A stretch of 46,815 bases of DNA from Runella rosea (GCF_003325355.1 NZ_CP030855.1:1-46815); one strand, 5' to 3'. Positions 35,201 to 44,488 are shown, counted from the first letter of the stretch. The notes: generated by a model not told the origin, from the letters alone. Numbers and translations: made by a program.

Positions 35201-38200
35201 CGAGGGCTCGGAAATAGGTGTTAGCCGTCAGGTTGCCGATTGTGGCACTTGTCAGCGTAGTTTCTGTGGAGACAATGTCAACGGGGCTGCTGAAGGCCGC
35301 GTCGGAGGATTTTTGCCATTTGACGACGCTGCCCGTTTGGCCGCTCAATGTCAAATCAGCGGGCGAAGTACCAGAGCAGATGGTTTGGGCCGCGCTGACA
35401 GTTCCGCCTACGCTGACGGGATTGACGGTAATTAAAACGGCCTCAGAAAATGCTTCGGCACATACGCCGCTTTTGACGACGGCCCGGAAATACGTATTGG
35501 CCGTCAGGTTGCCGATTGTGGCACTTGTCAAGGTTGTACTTGTCGAAACAATGTCAACGGGGCTGCTGAGGGCCGCGTCAGAGGATTTTTGCCATTTGAC
35601 TACGTTGCCGACTTGATTGCTCAGGCTCAAATCAGCGGGAGCTGTGCCAGAGCAGATGGTTTGGGTGTTGCCTACCGTTCCGCCCAAGCTGTTGGGGTTG
35701 ACCGTCACGCTCCCCATAATCTCCTCCGAAATGCAGTTGGTGGTGGTATTTGAGAGGGTTAAAGTAAACGAAATCGAACTCCCCGAAGCCCCTGTGCTTA
35801 AAGTGACGCTGATGGGGTTGGTCAAATCTCCGTCGTTGACGGTCGTAATACCCACTCCCGAAATCGAATACTTATTGGGCGATTGGGTGGGGTTGGTGTA
35901 GGGAATAGTAAACGATATCGCTCCCGCGCAAATGGCGGGAATGGTACTCAGCGTCAGCGACGGTTTGGCGGGGTCGTTGAGGGTGGCGGTAGCGGCGTTG
36001 CTGACGCAAGCCCCGTAGGTGGCCACGATGTGGGTGTAGCTGCCCGCGCCTAAGCCCGTGAGGGTGATGACTCCGCCGTCGCTGGAAGTAAAGTTGGCAG
36101 CGGCCACGTCGTTGTTGTCTTTTTTGTAGGTAACGCTGTACGTGGTACTGTTCAGGAAGCCGCTCAGGGTAATGCTGCCGTTGTTGCCCCCGCAAGTGAT
36201 GGGGTTGTTGCTGCCCACGGTGGGGGTAAGGGCGGTGGGCGGCGCGAATTGGTATTCATACGCCCCCATATCTACTCTACCGCTATTGAAAAAGCGTGGA
36301 TTCCCCGCCAAGTCCACATTACCCGCCGTAGCAGAGGTGGTAGCTGGGTCTCCCGCGTTGATGGCGGGGGAGCAGGCTTGCAGGCGGAAGTTGCCGCCCG
36401 CGGCGTTGACGAAGAGCGGGTTGGCGGCAGCGTTGTTGCCGTTATCGTTGATGATGGCATTGTCGCCATTGCTAATTGCCGCAATTCCTCCTTCCAGTAT
36501 CGTGTGGGAGATATTTAACGTGGAAGCAGACCCATTCCTGATTTGGTTCCCTCTAACCGCTGCCTGGTTGCCCCAGAAGATGCAATTGCGCAGGGTGATA
36601 GTAGGGCTACCCAAATTTGATGCTTGAAAAAGAGCACCTCCATCTCCCAGTGCTGAGTTGTTGGCAAAGGTGCAGTTGGTAATCGTCACATTTGCATTGC
36701 CGGAAGTCCACATTGCCCCACCATGAGAAAATGAACTGTTGTAGGTTGCCTGATTTTCGAAGAAAAGACAATTGGTGAATGTCGGTTGGCTACTGCCCTG
36801 ATCCCCTTCGTTCGCAACCGCTCCACCAGACCTTGCAAAGTTATTTTTAAACACGCAATTGACGACGGTAGGATTACAATTTCCACCTATTCCATTGTTG
36901 TACATGCCCCCTCCACTACTAAAACCACTTGTATTCGCATTTCCGCCCGTCACTACAAAACCATCCAGTACAGCTGTGTTATTGATTGCATTTCCGTTGC
37001 GGATGACATTGCGGCAATTGTCTGTGATATCACCCACCGTGCCAATGTCGCCGCTGAGGATGGTCTCGTTGGTCGCCCAGTTGCGGTCGGTTAGGGTAGG
37101 GTTGCCCGTATTGGGAAAGCCACCGTAGATGGCCACGCCGTTTTTCATCACAAAGGAAATGCTGCGGTTGGTGCCGCTGGTCGGTTTGTACGTACCAGCG
37201 GCGACCCAGATTTGGTCGCCCGAACCGGCGGCGGCGAGGGCTTGCTGCAAATCTTTGAAGGCACAATCCCAAGACCTGCCGTTGCCCGATACCGATACCG
37301 AAGCATTGACAAACCATACACCGGGGACTGTGTTCGGTAGGGTCGCTTGAAATTCATACGCCCCCATGTCAATCATCTGCCCACCCGAGACGGACTCGAA
37401 CTTTCGGGGATTGCCGCCGAGGTCGGCGGTGGTGGTATTGGCCGCATCGCTGCCCGCATCAATGGCGGGGGAGCAGGCTTGCAGGCGGAAGTTGCCGCCC
37501 GCTGCGTTGATGAAGAGCGGATCGGCGTTACCATTTCCATTAGGGCAGTTAGCGCATCCGGTATAACCACCTTGTATGATGCAATTGGTGAAATTGCCAG
37601 AAACATCTGTTTGCCCCCAGATGATACAATTATTGAAAGTGGGCGAACCGGCCCCGTAATAAATTTCTTTGCCGGAATTACCGGTAAAGGTGCAATTGGT
37701 AAAGGTCGGATTTGCCGCGATAGCATTGTAAGTCCCGCCGCCAAAGCTAGCCGAGTTACCGGTAAAGATGGCGTTGGTGATGTTGGGGGAGCTCTCTGAG
37801 TTGTACATCCCGCCGCCAAAGCTAGCCGAGTTACCGGTAAAGATGGCGTTGGTGATGTTGGGGGAGCTCTGTAAGTTGCTCATCCCGCCGCCTGAGCTGT
37901 TAGCCGAGTTATCGGTAAAGTTGCAGTTTACCACTGTGGGAGAACTAGATTGGTTAAACATGCCTCCGCCCAAGCCTGATGCTAAATTACCAGTGAATGT
38001 GCAGTTATAAAAAGCAGGGCTGCTGTTTCTGTTATACACGCCACCTCCAAAGGCATTGATGGTATTGGATTGCCCATTGGCAATGCCGCCGCTAATCGTA
38101 AACCCGTCTAATATGGCATTGGCGTCCAGTCCGTTATCAAAATTGTAGATGACGTGGTAGCTGTTGTCGACGCTATTGCCCGCTGTGCCGATGTCGCCGC

Positions 38201-41200
38201 TGAGGGTGGTCACGTTGGTCGCCCAGTTCCGGTCTGCAAAAGTTGGGTCGCCCGAATTCGGGAAACCGCCGTAAATGGCCACGCCGTTTTTCATCACAAA
38301 GGAAATGGTGCGGTCGGTGCTGCTGGTCGGTTTGTAGGTGCCGGCGGCGACCCAGATTTGGTCGCCCGAACCGGCGGCGGCGAGGGCTTGCTGCAAATCT
38401 TTGAAGGCACAATCCCAAGACCTGCCGCTGCCCGATACCGATACCGAAGCATTGACAAACCATACACCGGGGACTGTGTTCGGTGTGGTCGCTTGAAATT
38501 CATACGCCCCCATGTCAATCATCTGCCCACCCAGGACGGACTCAAACTTGCGAGGATTGCCGCCGAGGTCGGCGGTGGTGGTATTGGCCGCATCGCTGCC
38601 CGCGTCAATGGCGGGCGAGCAGGCTTGCAGGCGGAGGTTGCCGCCCGCTGCGTTGACGAAGAGCGGGTCGGCGTTCAGGTTGCCCGTGCCAGTGAAGCCA
38701 CCCTGTACGATGGAATAGGTGACCGTGCCACCCGAAACGCCAGTGGCATTGCCCCATACGATGCAGTTGGTAATGGCGGTTGCGTTCACCTCGTTGCTTA
38801 TCGTGCTGTTACCGCCTATGTTGCCAAAGAAGGTGCAGTTGGTGACCCTGGCCGAAGCCGTGCCACCGCCATTGGACATGGCCGCACCCGCTACGGTGCA
38901 ACTGTTGCCGATGAACAGGCAGTTGGTCACACTTGCTTGGGAGTTGTCGTTGAACATAGCCCCACCTGCGGCGGCTGTGTTGTTCCTGAAAATACAGTTA
39001 CTGACCGTGGGCGAGGCGTGGGTGTTCCACATGCCACCGCCAAGGTTAAGCGGGAACCCACCGTTGGCATTTGCCGCCTCCACGGTAAAACCATCCAGTA
39101 TTGCAGAGCTGGCCAATGGTGCACTAGCAGTGAAGGTGTTGTTGATGACCCGATAGGAATTGTCCGCTATGCCAGCCGCACCGATTTCACCGCTGAGGAT
39201 GGTCACGTTGGTGTTCCAGTTCCTTTGCGAAAGCTGCGTTTCATTACCAAAGAAGCCGCCGTAGATGGCCACGCCGTTTTTCATCACAAAGGCAGCATTG
39301 CGGTCGGTGCCGGAGGTGGGCTTGTAGGTGCCGGCGGCGACCCAGATTTGGTCGCCCGAACCGGCGGCGGCGAGGGCTTGCTGCAAATCTTTGAAGGCAC
39401 AATCCCAAGACCTGCCGCTGCCCGATACCGATACCGAAGCATTGACAAACCATACACCGGGGACTGTGTTCGGCAGGGTCGCTTGAAATTCATACGCCCC
39501 CATGTCTACCCTGCCGTTGTTGAAAAAGCGTGGATCCCCCGCCAAGTCCACATTGCCCACCGTAGCAGAGGTGGTAGCTGGGTCTCCCGCGTTGATGGCG
39601 GGCGAGCAGGCTGCTAAGGCGAGAGAGGTGGGGCTGATGAAGGGAGAGGTACTGGTTGTTAGACTATTGGTGGCCGTGTAAGTCGTTGGGTTAGAGGCAC
39701 TCTCCAGCAGGCTATACGAAATTAGAATAGGCTCATTCGTCCCATCCAGCCAAAATGTAAATAGACCATTGCCCGACACAACGCAGTTGGTTAGTTCAAC
39801 CACATGATTGTTTCCAGTCTTGTGCAGGGTGGTTGACCCCGTATTCCCCCGAAAGGAGCAATTAATTAACTGCGAACTCATACCACTCGTACTCGTATTA
39901 TTGAATAGTATAGCTGTTCCAATAAAGTTATTTTGACCTGTATTGTTATTGTTCTGAAATGCACAGTTCACATACATGCAACTCGCATCCTGGACAAATA
40001 TAGCTCCTCCTTGGGAGGATGTATTATTCCGAAAGAGACAGTTGGTGAGCTGAGCCTTAGTACTGCCTGTAGAAAGTAGTACTATTCCTCCACCAGCAAA
40101 ATTGGCAGAGTTATCACTAATCAGACAATTTTGTATTGTGGGGCTACTACCTGTATTGTTTATTCCACCACCCATAGACTGAGCTTGACTACTGGGATGG
40201 TTGGCATTTCCGCCCGAGATGGTAAACCCATCAAGGACGGCGGTAGTATTTAAACCCTTGCCATCGTTATTGATAACGTTGTAGCTGTTGTCACTGTTGT
40301 TGCCCACCGTGCCGATGTCCCCGCTGAGGGTGGTCACATTCGTCACCCAGTTTCTGTCTGCAAAAGTTGGGTTGCCCGAATTCGGGAAGCCTCCGTAGAT
40401 GGCCACGCCGTTTTTCATCACAAAGGAAATGGTGCGGTCGGTGCCGGTGGTCGGCTTGTAGGTGCCTGCGGCGACCCAGATTTGAGATACGCACGAGGGA
40501 TAGGTACTGGCTAAGGTAAGTGCAGCTTGTAAATCCGTAAAAGCATTTGCCCAAGTACTTCCGTTGTTGCTTCCAGAAGCGGAAGCATTGACGTACACGA
40601 TTCCTCCGGTAATATTAGTACAGGCACATACATTATACGTAGATTGGTACTCATACGCCCCCATATCGGCATTGCTCACGCCCGTGGCATTGAAGGGGCG
40701 AGCATTCCCTGCAAAGTCGGTTGAAGGGGCGTTGGTATTTGTACCTGCATCTATCGCCTGAGAACATTGCTGCAGGCGAAGGTCTCCCGATGCGGCGTTG
40801 ACGAAGAGCGGGTCGGCGTTCAGGTTGCCCGTGCCCGTGTAGCCGCCCTGTACAATAGAGTAGGTCACGTTACCGCCATTAATACCGCCGCTATTACCCC
40901 ATACAATACAGTTGGTGTAGCTGGCATTGGATTGATTTTCTATGGTAGTGCCGCCGGAGTTGCCATAAAATGTGCAATTGATCACCTTAACGTTGGCAGA
41001 ACCGCCACCACATGAAATGGCGGCACCTGAGATGGAGCAGGTATTGTTGATGAACAGGCAATTGGTGGCAGTGAGCGATGAGTTGTCGTTGAACATACAA
41101 GCACCCGCCCCTGCAAAGTTGTTTCTGAATGTACAGTTTCTGATAGTGGGCGAGGCATTGGCATTCCACATACCACCGCCAAGGTTAAGTGGAAAAGCTC

Positions 41201-41999
41201 CATTTGCATTGGCAGCCTCAAGGGTGAAGCCGTCCAATATGGCCGTGTTTGTAAGGGGACTACTTAAAGTGAAGGCGTTGTTGATGACCCGATAGGAATT
41301 GTCCGCTATGCCAGCCGCACCGATTTCACCGCTGAGGATGGTCACGTTGGTGTTCCAGTTGCGGTCGGTTAGGGTAGGGTCACCCGTATTCGGAAAGCCG
41401 CCGTAGATGGCCACGCCGTTTTTCATCACAAAGGCAGCATTGCGGTCGGTGCCGGAGGTGGGCTTGTAGGTACCCGCCGCTACCCAGATTTCTGTTAAGT
41501 TGCTATTGCAAGAATAATTGAGTGCCGATTGCAAATCGGTAAAAGCATCGGTCCACGTCAAGCCCGTATTTGCACCCGTGGCGGTAGCGTTCACGTAAAG
41601 GCGGGTGGGGGCCGGAGTGACCGTGAGCGGAATACAATCACTACTTACACTTACATTCGAAGCTTGAGATACTACATTGAATTTACAACTTCGCATACCT
41701 TGCGGTAATGTTATTTTCAACGGCGCGCCAGTAATCAATCCAGGAGGCACTACCTCAAACGTATTGGTCAAGGCAGGTTCTCCCTCACAGTTAGGATTGG
41801 TATAAAAAGTACGGGTTACCGTTAAGTTTTGGAGAGCATTTGACCAAATGATTGCTACATCACCAGTTTCTGAACCAGCACAACCCTGAACATTCATTAC
41901 GGTGCGTATATATAATATCTCAGGAACTGTTTGCGCCTGACTATGCAAGGGCAACAGATTGCTTAAAATCAAGAAGATTGTTAGTAGTTTGTGTTTCAT
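32205..41999 (-). CDS. Giant multi-domain beta-helix adhesin (3264 aa)
   Basis: The protein has a signal peptide (about 1-23, ending HSQAQ) and an N-terminal region of about 105 residues. Five choice-of-anchor-Q-like beta-helix modules follow (about 132-455, 467-840, 849-1170, 1178-1552 and 1560-1918). Each has YVNASA-type starts, (I)WVAAGTYKPT, FVMKNGVAIYGGF and DPLF(V/I)NAAGG...RLQACSPAI(D/N)AG...DMGAYE. Ig-like segments (about 1920-2103), seven 92-aa repeats (2104-2747), another Ig-like part, a sixth beta-helix (about 2829-3190) and a C-terminal module ending FLAYIGGCP complete it. That ending fits the 3-coathanger-stack, GCX-COOH type and may act as a sorting signal. The protein is probably surface displayed and adhesive. 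The start overlaps the upstream 61-aa gene by 4 bp. Confidence 0.92.
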   Translation of the reverse strand: MKHKLLTIFLILSNLLPLHSQAQTVPEILYIRTVMNVQGCAGSETGDVAIIWSNALQNLTVTRTFYTNPNCEGEPALTNTFEVVPPGLITGAPLKITLPQGMRSCKFNVVSQASNVSVSSDCIPLTVTPAPTRLYVNATATGANTGLTWTDAFTDLQSALNYSCNSNLTEIWVAAGTYKPTSGTDRNAAFVMKNGVAIYGGFPNTGDPTLTDRNWNTNVTILSGEIGAAGIADNSYRVINNAFTLSSPLTNTAILDGFTLEAANANGAFPLNLGGGMWNANASPTIRNCTFRNNFAGAGACMFNDNSSLTATNCLFINNTCSISGAAISCGGGSANVKVINCTFYGNSGGTTIENQSNASYTNCIVWGNSGGINGGNVTYSIVQGGYTGTGNLNADPLFVNAASGDLRLQQCSQAIDAGTNTNAPSTDFAGNARPFNATGVSNADMGAYEYQSTYNVCACTNITGGIVYVNASASGSNNGSTWANAFTDLQAALTLASTYPSCVSQIWVAAGTYKPTTGTDRTISFVMKNGVAIYGGFPNSGNPTFADRNWVTNVTTLSGDIGTVGNNSDNSYNVINNDGKGLNTTAVLDGFTISGGNANHPSSQAQSMGGGINNTGSSPTIQNCLISDNSANFAGGGIVLLSTGSTKAQLTNCLFRNNTSSQGGAIFVQDASCMYVNCAFQNNNNTGQNNFIGTAILFNNTSTSGMSSQLINCSFRGNTGSTTLHKTGNNHVVELTNCVVSGNGLFTFWLDGTNEPILISYSLLESASNPTTYTATNSLTTSTSPFISPTSLALAACSPAINAGDPATTSATVGNVDLAGDPRFFNNGRVDMGAYEFQATLPNTVPGVWFVNASVSVSGSGRSWDCAFKDLQQALAAAGSGDQIWVAAGTYKPTSGTDRNAAFVMKNGVAIYGGFFGNETQLSQRNWNTNVTILSGEIGAAGIADNSYRVINNTFTASAPLASSAILDGFTVEAANANGGFPLNLGGGMWNTHASPTVSNCIFRNNTAAAGGAMFNDNSQASVTNCLFIGNSCTVAGAAMSNGGGTASARVTNCTFFGNIGGNSTISNEVNATAITNCIVWGNATGVSGGTVTYSIVQGGFTGTGNLNADPLFVNAAGGNLRLQACSPAIDAGSDAANTTTADLGGNPRKFESVLGGQMIDMGAYEFQATTPNTVPGVWFVNASVSVSGSGRSWDCAFKDLQQALAAAGSGDQIWVAAGTYKPTSSTDRTISFVMKNGVAIYGGFPNSGDPTFADRNWATNVTTLSGDIGTAGNSVDNSYHVIYNFDNGLDANAILDGFTISGGIANGQSNTINAFGGGVYNRNSSPAFYNCTFTGNLASGLGGGMFNQSSSPTVVNCNFTDNSANSSGGGMSNLQSSPNITNAIFTGNSASFGGGMYNSESSPNITNAIFTGNSASFGGGTYNAIAANPTFTNCTFTGNSGKEIYYGAGSPTFNNCIIWGQTDVSGNFTNCIIQGGYTGCANCPNGNGNADPLFINAAGGNFRLQACSPAIDAGSDAANTTTADLGGNPRKFESVSGGQMIDMGAYEFQATLPNTVPGVWFVNASVSVSGNGRSWDCAFKDLQQALAAAGSGDQIWVAAGTYKPTSGTNRSISFVMKNGVAIYGGFPNTGNPTLTDRNWATNETILSGDIGTVGDITDNCRNVIRNGNAINNTAVLDGFVVTGGNANTSGFSSGGGMYNNGIGGNCNPTVVNCVFKNNFARSGGAVANEGDQGSSQPTFTNCLFFENQATYNSSFSHGGAMWTSGNANVTITNCTFANNSALGDGGALFQASNLGSPTITLRNCIFWGNQAAVRGNQIRNGSASTLNISHTILEGGIAAISNGDNAIINDNGNNAAANPLFVNAAGGNFRLQACSPAINAGDPATTSATAGNVDLAGNPRFFNSGRVDMGAYEYQFAPPTALTPTVGSNNPITCGGNNGSITLSGFLNSTTYSVTYKKDNNDVAAANFTSSDGGVITLTGLGAGSYTHIVATYGACVSNAATATLNDPAKPSLTLSTIPAICAGAISFTIPYTNPTQSPNKYSISGVGITTVNDGDLTNPISVTLSTGASGSSISFTLTLSNTTTNCISEEIMGSVTVNPNSLGGTVGNTQTICSGTAPADLSLSNQVGNVVKWQKSSDAALSSPVDIVSTSTTLTSATIGNLTANTYFRAVVKSGVCAEAFSEAVLITVNPVSVGGTVSAAQTICSGTSPADLTLSGQTGSVVKWQKSSDAAFSSPVDIVSTETTLTSATIGNLTANTYFRALVKSGVCAEAFSEAVLITVNPVSVGGTLSAAQTICAGTAPADLSLSGQTGSVIKWQKSSDAAFTSPVDIVSTATTLTSATIGHLTTNTYFRALVKSGVCAEAFSEAVLITVNPVSAGGTVGSAQTICSSTAPVDLSLSGQTGNVVKWQKSTDMAFSSPVDIVSTSTTLTSVTIGNLTTNTYFRAVVKSGVCAEAFSEAVLITVNPVSAGGTVGSAQTICSSTAPVDLSLSGQTGNVVKWQKSTDMAFSSPVDIVSTSTTLTSVTIGNLTTNTYFRAVVKSGVCAEAFSEAVLITVNPVSAGGTLSAAQTICSGTAPADLSLSGQTGSLIKWQKSTDMAFSSPVDIVSTETTLTSATIGNLTVNTYFRALVKSGVCAEAFSEAVLITVNPVSVGGTVSAAQTICAGTAPADLSLSGQTGSVVKWQKSSDEAFTSPVDIVSTATTLTSATIGNLTANTYFRALVKSGVCSKAFSEAVLITILSPAVPTVQNDTIVIPNLPFSLRASGCSGPNAAVNWYLSSDNSPVAMPATILSAASFYARCQQSSSPVTCLSDPSANVFVKVVKQIFVNQANKAVIRNGKSWTTAFSDLKMGLDTAALAYDVPVEVWVAKGTYKPGTLRRDVFTIPSGVKVYGGFEGNETLLSQQNPKNHLTILSGEIGGTQRNDNSNHVVLFRSTDSLTRLDGFRIEKGFAEFVGITQDTDLNDPAVLASGGGILAINKSKGLITNCIITDNRAVGGGGMMLRDSSHMRITQSIIFGNEATFGGAVYVLGGSRPYFENVLMVINKGLGGGLYVNGSQPLLVNTTIASNKDDGKNAGGIYNANSVTTVKNSILWGNSPLQSTLGSNITYSTVEGGYTGVGNSNQNPQFVNPNANGLAPMGTLGDYHLLPCSPAINGGDNSVAPNVDLEGNLRPYPVGLGIVDRGVYESQSSGSSGPANLTVTENITSGTVLKAADKIVATNQVSGATVVYQATKSVTLNPGFSATAGAGNSFLAYIGGCP
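32242..33173 (-). repeat. 932-bp block shared with 44773-45704
   Basis: The C-terminal beta-helix and most of the final module of the giant gene match the second giant gene at a constant offset of 12531 bp. No difference was seen over the stretches compared, while both flanks diverge quickly. It encodes about residues 2943-3253. Confidence 0.85.
33759..35690 (-). repeat. Seven tandem 276-bp repeats in the giant gene
   Basis: Each unit encodes 92 residues with QTIC(S/A)GTAPADLSLS, TGSVVKWQKSSD, TTLTSATIGNLTANTYFRA and CAEAFSEAVLITVNPV. The fourth and fifth units, around 34381-34930, appear identical over essentially their full length. That indicates recent unit duplication or conversion. Confidence 0.88.
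37140..39504 (-). repeat. Near-identical DNA segments between beta-helix modules
   Basis: About 220-230 bp covering each module boundary recur at 37140-37370, 38286-38516 and 39283-39504. They encode GVWFVNASVSVSG, SWDCAFKDLQQALAAAGSGDQ and WVAAGTYKPTS. A further partial copy is near 40380-40480. Such segments can drive module loss or gain by recombination (inference). Confidence 0.75.
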
Positions 42000-42181
42000 A
42001 AGGTTTTGTTTTTTGAGGCCTGAACGGCGGCGGCGGCGGCGGCGGCGGGGGTGGGGGTGAGTTGTTCAATTTTCTCATCAAAATACCACCAAATGGCAAG
42101 ACAAGCCAACAAGGCCACGGCCAACAGCAGTAGCCACCATCCCTTATAAAGTGCGTATTTGATTTTGATAAAAAGGTTCAT
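41996..42181 (-). CDS. Small single-span membrane protein (61 aa)
   Basis: The product has a basic N-terminus (MNLFIKIKYALYKGWW), one membrane helix (LLLLAVALLACLAIWWYF), a short charged part (DEKIEQLTPTP), seven consecutive Ala and VQASKNKTL. The Ala run is encoded by seven GCC codons. Its stop overlaps the start of the giant adhesin gene in ATGA, so their translation is probably coupled. It may assist export or anchoring of the giant protein, but no family is recognised. A strong bidirectional terminator lies about 95 bp upstream, separating it from the TPR gene. Confidence 0.65.
   Translation of the reverse strand: MNLFIKIKYALYKGWWLLLLAVALLACLAIWWYFDEKIEQLTPTPAAAAAAAVQASKNKTL
42026..42046 (-). 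repeat. (GCC)7 trinucleotide repeat
   Basis: Seven in-frame GCC codons encode the polyalanine of the 61-aa protein. Length changes would keep frame and alter only the Ala spacer. Confidence 0.8.
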
Positions 42182-42275
42182 GTCCTAAGGTTAGAAACTA
42201 TGCACAAAAGCACCAAATTTGGAGCATCACAAAAACATCACAAATTATAATGTATTGACTTACAATGAATTGAAA

Positions 42276-42316
42276 AGTAAAAAATGCCTCTAAAAAGCTT
42301 AGAGGCATTTTTTACT
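42276..42316. terminator. Bidirectional terminator, 18-bp stem
   Basis: Arms 42276-42293 and 42299-42316 are fully complementary around a 5-nt loop. The core AAAAAATGCCTCTAA / TTAGAGGCATTTTTT gives T tracts on both strands. It ends transcription of the TPR-HTH gene on the minus strand. Confidence 0.8.
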
Positions 42317-42339
42317 AATAAAAATTCAGCCGTAGAGAA

Positions 42340-42527
42340 GTGAATTTTAAATCGAGTGAAGGTACAATTCAACCTCATCTCAGCGGCGCACCGCCCCTAA
42401 CTCTTCTCCTTGCAGGAGAAGGGGATTTCAAAGGCTTTTCCTACAAGCCCATGAGGGTAGGACAGTTAACCGCTGATAGTGAGCTTACACTTAGCAATAT
42501 AAGATTATTGAGAATCCGAGTGAAGGG
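42340..42527. repeat. Non-coding stretch with CTTCTCCT hairpin
   Basis: The stretch holds a hairpin with arms CTTCTCCT (42403-42410) and AGGAGAAG (42414-42421) in a C/T- then G/A-rich context, resembling dispersed intergenic repeats. No gene is seen. Confidence 0.4.
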
Positions 42528-44336
42528 CTAAATTTGATTGGCTAAGTCGTGCCAGGTGGCGTCTTCGGGCAGGTCTATTTTCTTTCGGAGCCGAAACCAT
42601 ACGTTGCGCACGGCATTGACCGACACCCCCAGCGAGGATGCCATTTCCCGGGTGTTGAGTTGGAGTTTGGCCAAGGCCATAAAACGGATTTCGGCGGGCG
42701 AAATGCCAGGGATTTTTTCTTTTAATCGTTGTAAATAGCCCGTGTGTACTTGCTCAAAAAGGGCCTTAAAACTGAGCCATTGTTCCTCGGTAAGGAGGGT
42801 GTTGTTTTGCAGTTGTTGAATACCCGCGGTCGTTTGGGCGTCGTCGTTTTCGGAAAGCAACAACTCAATTTGTTTGTTTTTGGCGATAATGATGTTGGTA
42901 AACTCGTCTAGTTTTAGCTGTGCTACGAGCTGTTCTTGCTTGGCTTTTTCCTGTTCGAGCAGTAGTTTCCGTTCGGCCTCCTGTTGTTGAATTTTCAACT
43001 CTTTTTCCTTTACTTTCATCAGCAATTGGTAGCGCAGAATCAACACAAAAGCGACGGCAGTCAACAACACCACCATGACAATGGCAATGACTCTATTTAC
43101 TTTTTGTTGGCGGATATTTTCATTGAGGGTTGTTTCTGCGTTTTGTCGCCGCTCGGTTTCGAGCTTTAAATCGGCCTGAATTTGCACGTTTTTGCCCCGG
43201 CGCTTTTCCAAAATGCTCGCCCAGTATTGGGTGGAGTCTTTGTGGGCTATCACCAAGGGCATATTGCCCACCCGTGTATAGTATTTGCCGAGAAATTGGT
43301 GCAATTGATACTTATCTGACTCATTGCCTTGGCTTTGGGTGGTTTGCTTGGCTACGGCAATGAGCTTGGTGGCTTCGGCTACTTTGTTTTGGGTTAAGTA
43401 CAAATCGGCCAGCGCAACGGCAAACCTGCAGGTATTGTCCCATAGCTTGTGCTTGTAGGTATCTTCAATGCCTATTTTGTAGTAATTGATGGCGGTGTCA
43501 AATTGACCGATGGCTTTGTAAACGTGGGCTTTGTTGCCCGTCAAAATGCCGTACCAGCCCTGTTTGGTTTTCTCGTCGGCAAATTCTGCCTGAAACATGT
43601 GCAGGGCTTTATCAAAATACACGAGTGCCGAATCGTAGTTTCGGCGTTTTAAATAAGCCATTCCTACTACATCCAAGGTCAGGAATTGTTCGGTTTTGTC
43701 TATGTTGTATTTTTCTACTTCTTTTCCGTATTGAATGGCACTAGCAAAGTCGTCAAATTGGTAAAAGACTCGGGTTGCACCACTAAAAAACAGCCCTTTT
43801 TTGTAAGGACTGATCATTTTTGCCACATAGAAATAGGCAATCGCTCGGTTTAAATAATACAGAGAAAGCACATCCTGCTGATAATTGAGTCTCAGGTTGG
43901 CACTGTACAAAAAAGCAAAACTCCCCTTAATAGCGTCGAAATTGATTCGATCGGCTTCGGCGATGCAGTGGTTGTACCATTGCTCAAAGGCTTGGTAAGG
44001 CACTTTACTGCTTCGTTGCAAATAGTCCATTTTCGATAATTGTGCAATCAAATAGGCCTTCTCGTCATGGTGTCGGTTGGCCGCTGACTCCACAATCGCC
44101 ACCCTAAATAAATAGCCTTCTTTGGTCTCAAGATTTGTAAAAGTACTGCTGCGGATGGAATCTATCACATCCCAACGCTTGGGGTAAGGATGTTGATAGG
44201 CCAAGTCGTAGATTTGGACGTACTTTTCGGGATGCCGTAAATCTTGGGCATGGGTGTAGTTGGTTTGGAACCATGAAAGAACAAACATTAAAAAGAGCGA
44301 AACGCTGTTTTTACTATAAATTATGCTTATTCTCAC
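42528..44336 (-). CDS. TPR-containing membrane sensor with C-terminal helix-turn-helix
   Basis: The start is uncertain. A GTG at 44336 gives the best signal peptide (VRISIIYSKNSVSLFLMF...THAQ). A TTG at 44366 is further upstream, and the first ATG is at 44288. With the GTG start the protein is 602 aa. A periplasmic region with several tetratricopeptide-like repeats (about 40-370) is followed by one membrane helix (about 414-435) and a coiled coil rich in Lys, Glu and Gln (about 436-490). The C-terminal LuxR-like helix-turn-helix has LQLNTREMASSLGVSVNAVRNVWFRLRKK. This TPR-TM-coiled coil-HTH architecture is frequent in Bacteroidota. It probably regulates nearby surface genes from the membrane (inference). 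Confidence 0.85.
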   Translation of the reverse strand: MRISIIYSKNSVSLFLMFVLSWFQTNYTHAQDLRHPEKYVQIYDLAYQHPYPKRWDVIDSIRSSTFTNLETKEGYLFRVAIVESAANRHHDEKAYLIAQLSKMDYLQRSSKVPYQAFEQWYNHCIAEADRINFDAIKGSFAFLYSANLRLNYQQDVLSLYYLNRAIAYFYVAKMISPYKKGLFFSGATRVFYQFDDFASAIQYGKEVEKYNIDKTEQFLTLDVVGMAYLKRRNYDSALVYFDKALHMFQAEFADEKTKQGWYGILTGNKAHVYKAIGQFDTAINYYKIGIEDTYKHKLWDNTCRFAVALADLYLTQNKVAEATKLIAVAKQTTQSQGNESDKYQLHQFLGKYYTRVGNMPLVIAHKDSTQYWASILEKRRGKNVQIQADLKLETERRQNAETTLNENIRQQKVNRVIAIVMVVLLTAVAFVLILRYQLLMKVKEKELKIQQQEAERKLLLEQEKAKQEQLVAQLKLDEFTNIIIAKNKQIELLLSENDDAQTTAGIQQLQNNTLLTEEQWLSFKALFEQVHTGYLQRLKEKIPGISPAEIRFMALAKLQLNTREMASSLGVSVNAVRNVWFRLRKKIDLPEDATWHDLANQI

Positions 44337-44450
44337 TGCGTTAGTCAATTGCCAAGGGTTGATCAATGAATGTCGTTGAAACCTTTCCGTTCAGGGCAAA
44401 ATTAGAACGGTTTTTTTATATTTTATCATTCATATTATTCAAAACTACCC

Positions 44451-44488
44451 AAAAGTCCTGCTACCAATTGAGAGGTAACAGGACTTTT
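44451..44488. terminator. Hairpin with 15-bp stem between TPR gene and T9SS fragment
   Basis: Arms AAAAGTCCTGCTACC (44451-44465) and GGTAACAGGACTTTT (44474-44488) pair with one mismatch. T and A runs at the outer ends fit a bidirectional terminator. Confidence 0.6.

Noticed and set aside
33759..35690. Regular repeats that might suggest a CRISPR array
   Set aside because: The units are 276 bp, coding and continuous without spacers.
38154..39617. A long plus-strand open frame (487 codons) opposite the giant gene
   Set aside because: It lies antisense to repeated beta-helix modules. Its product is low-complexity and repeats with them, so it is a shadow of the minus-strand codon pattern. The same applies to plus-strand frames over 33600-37800.
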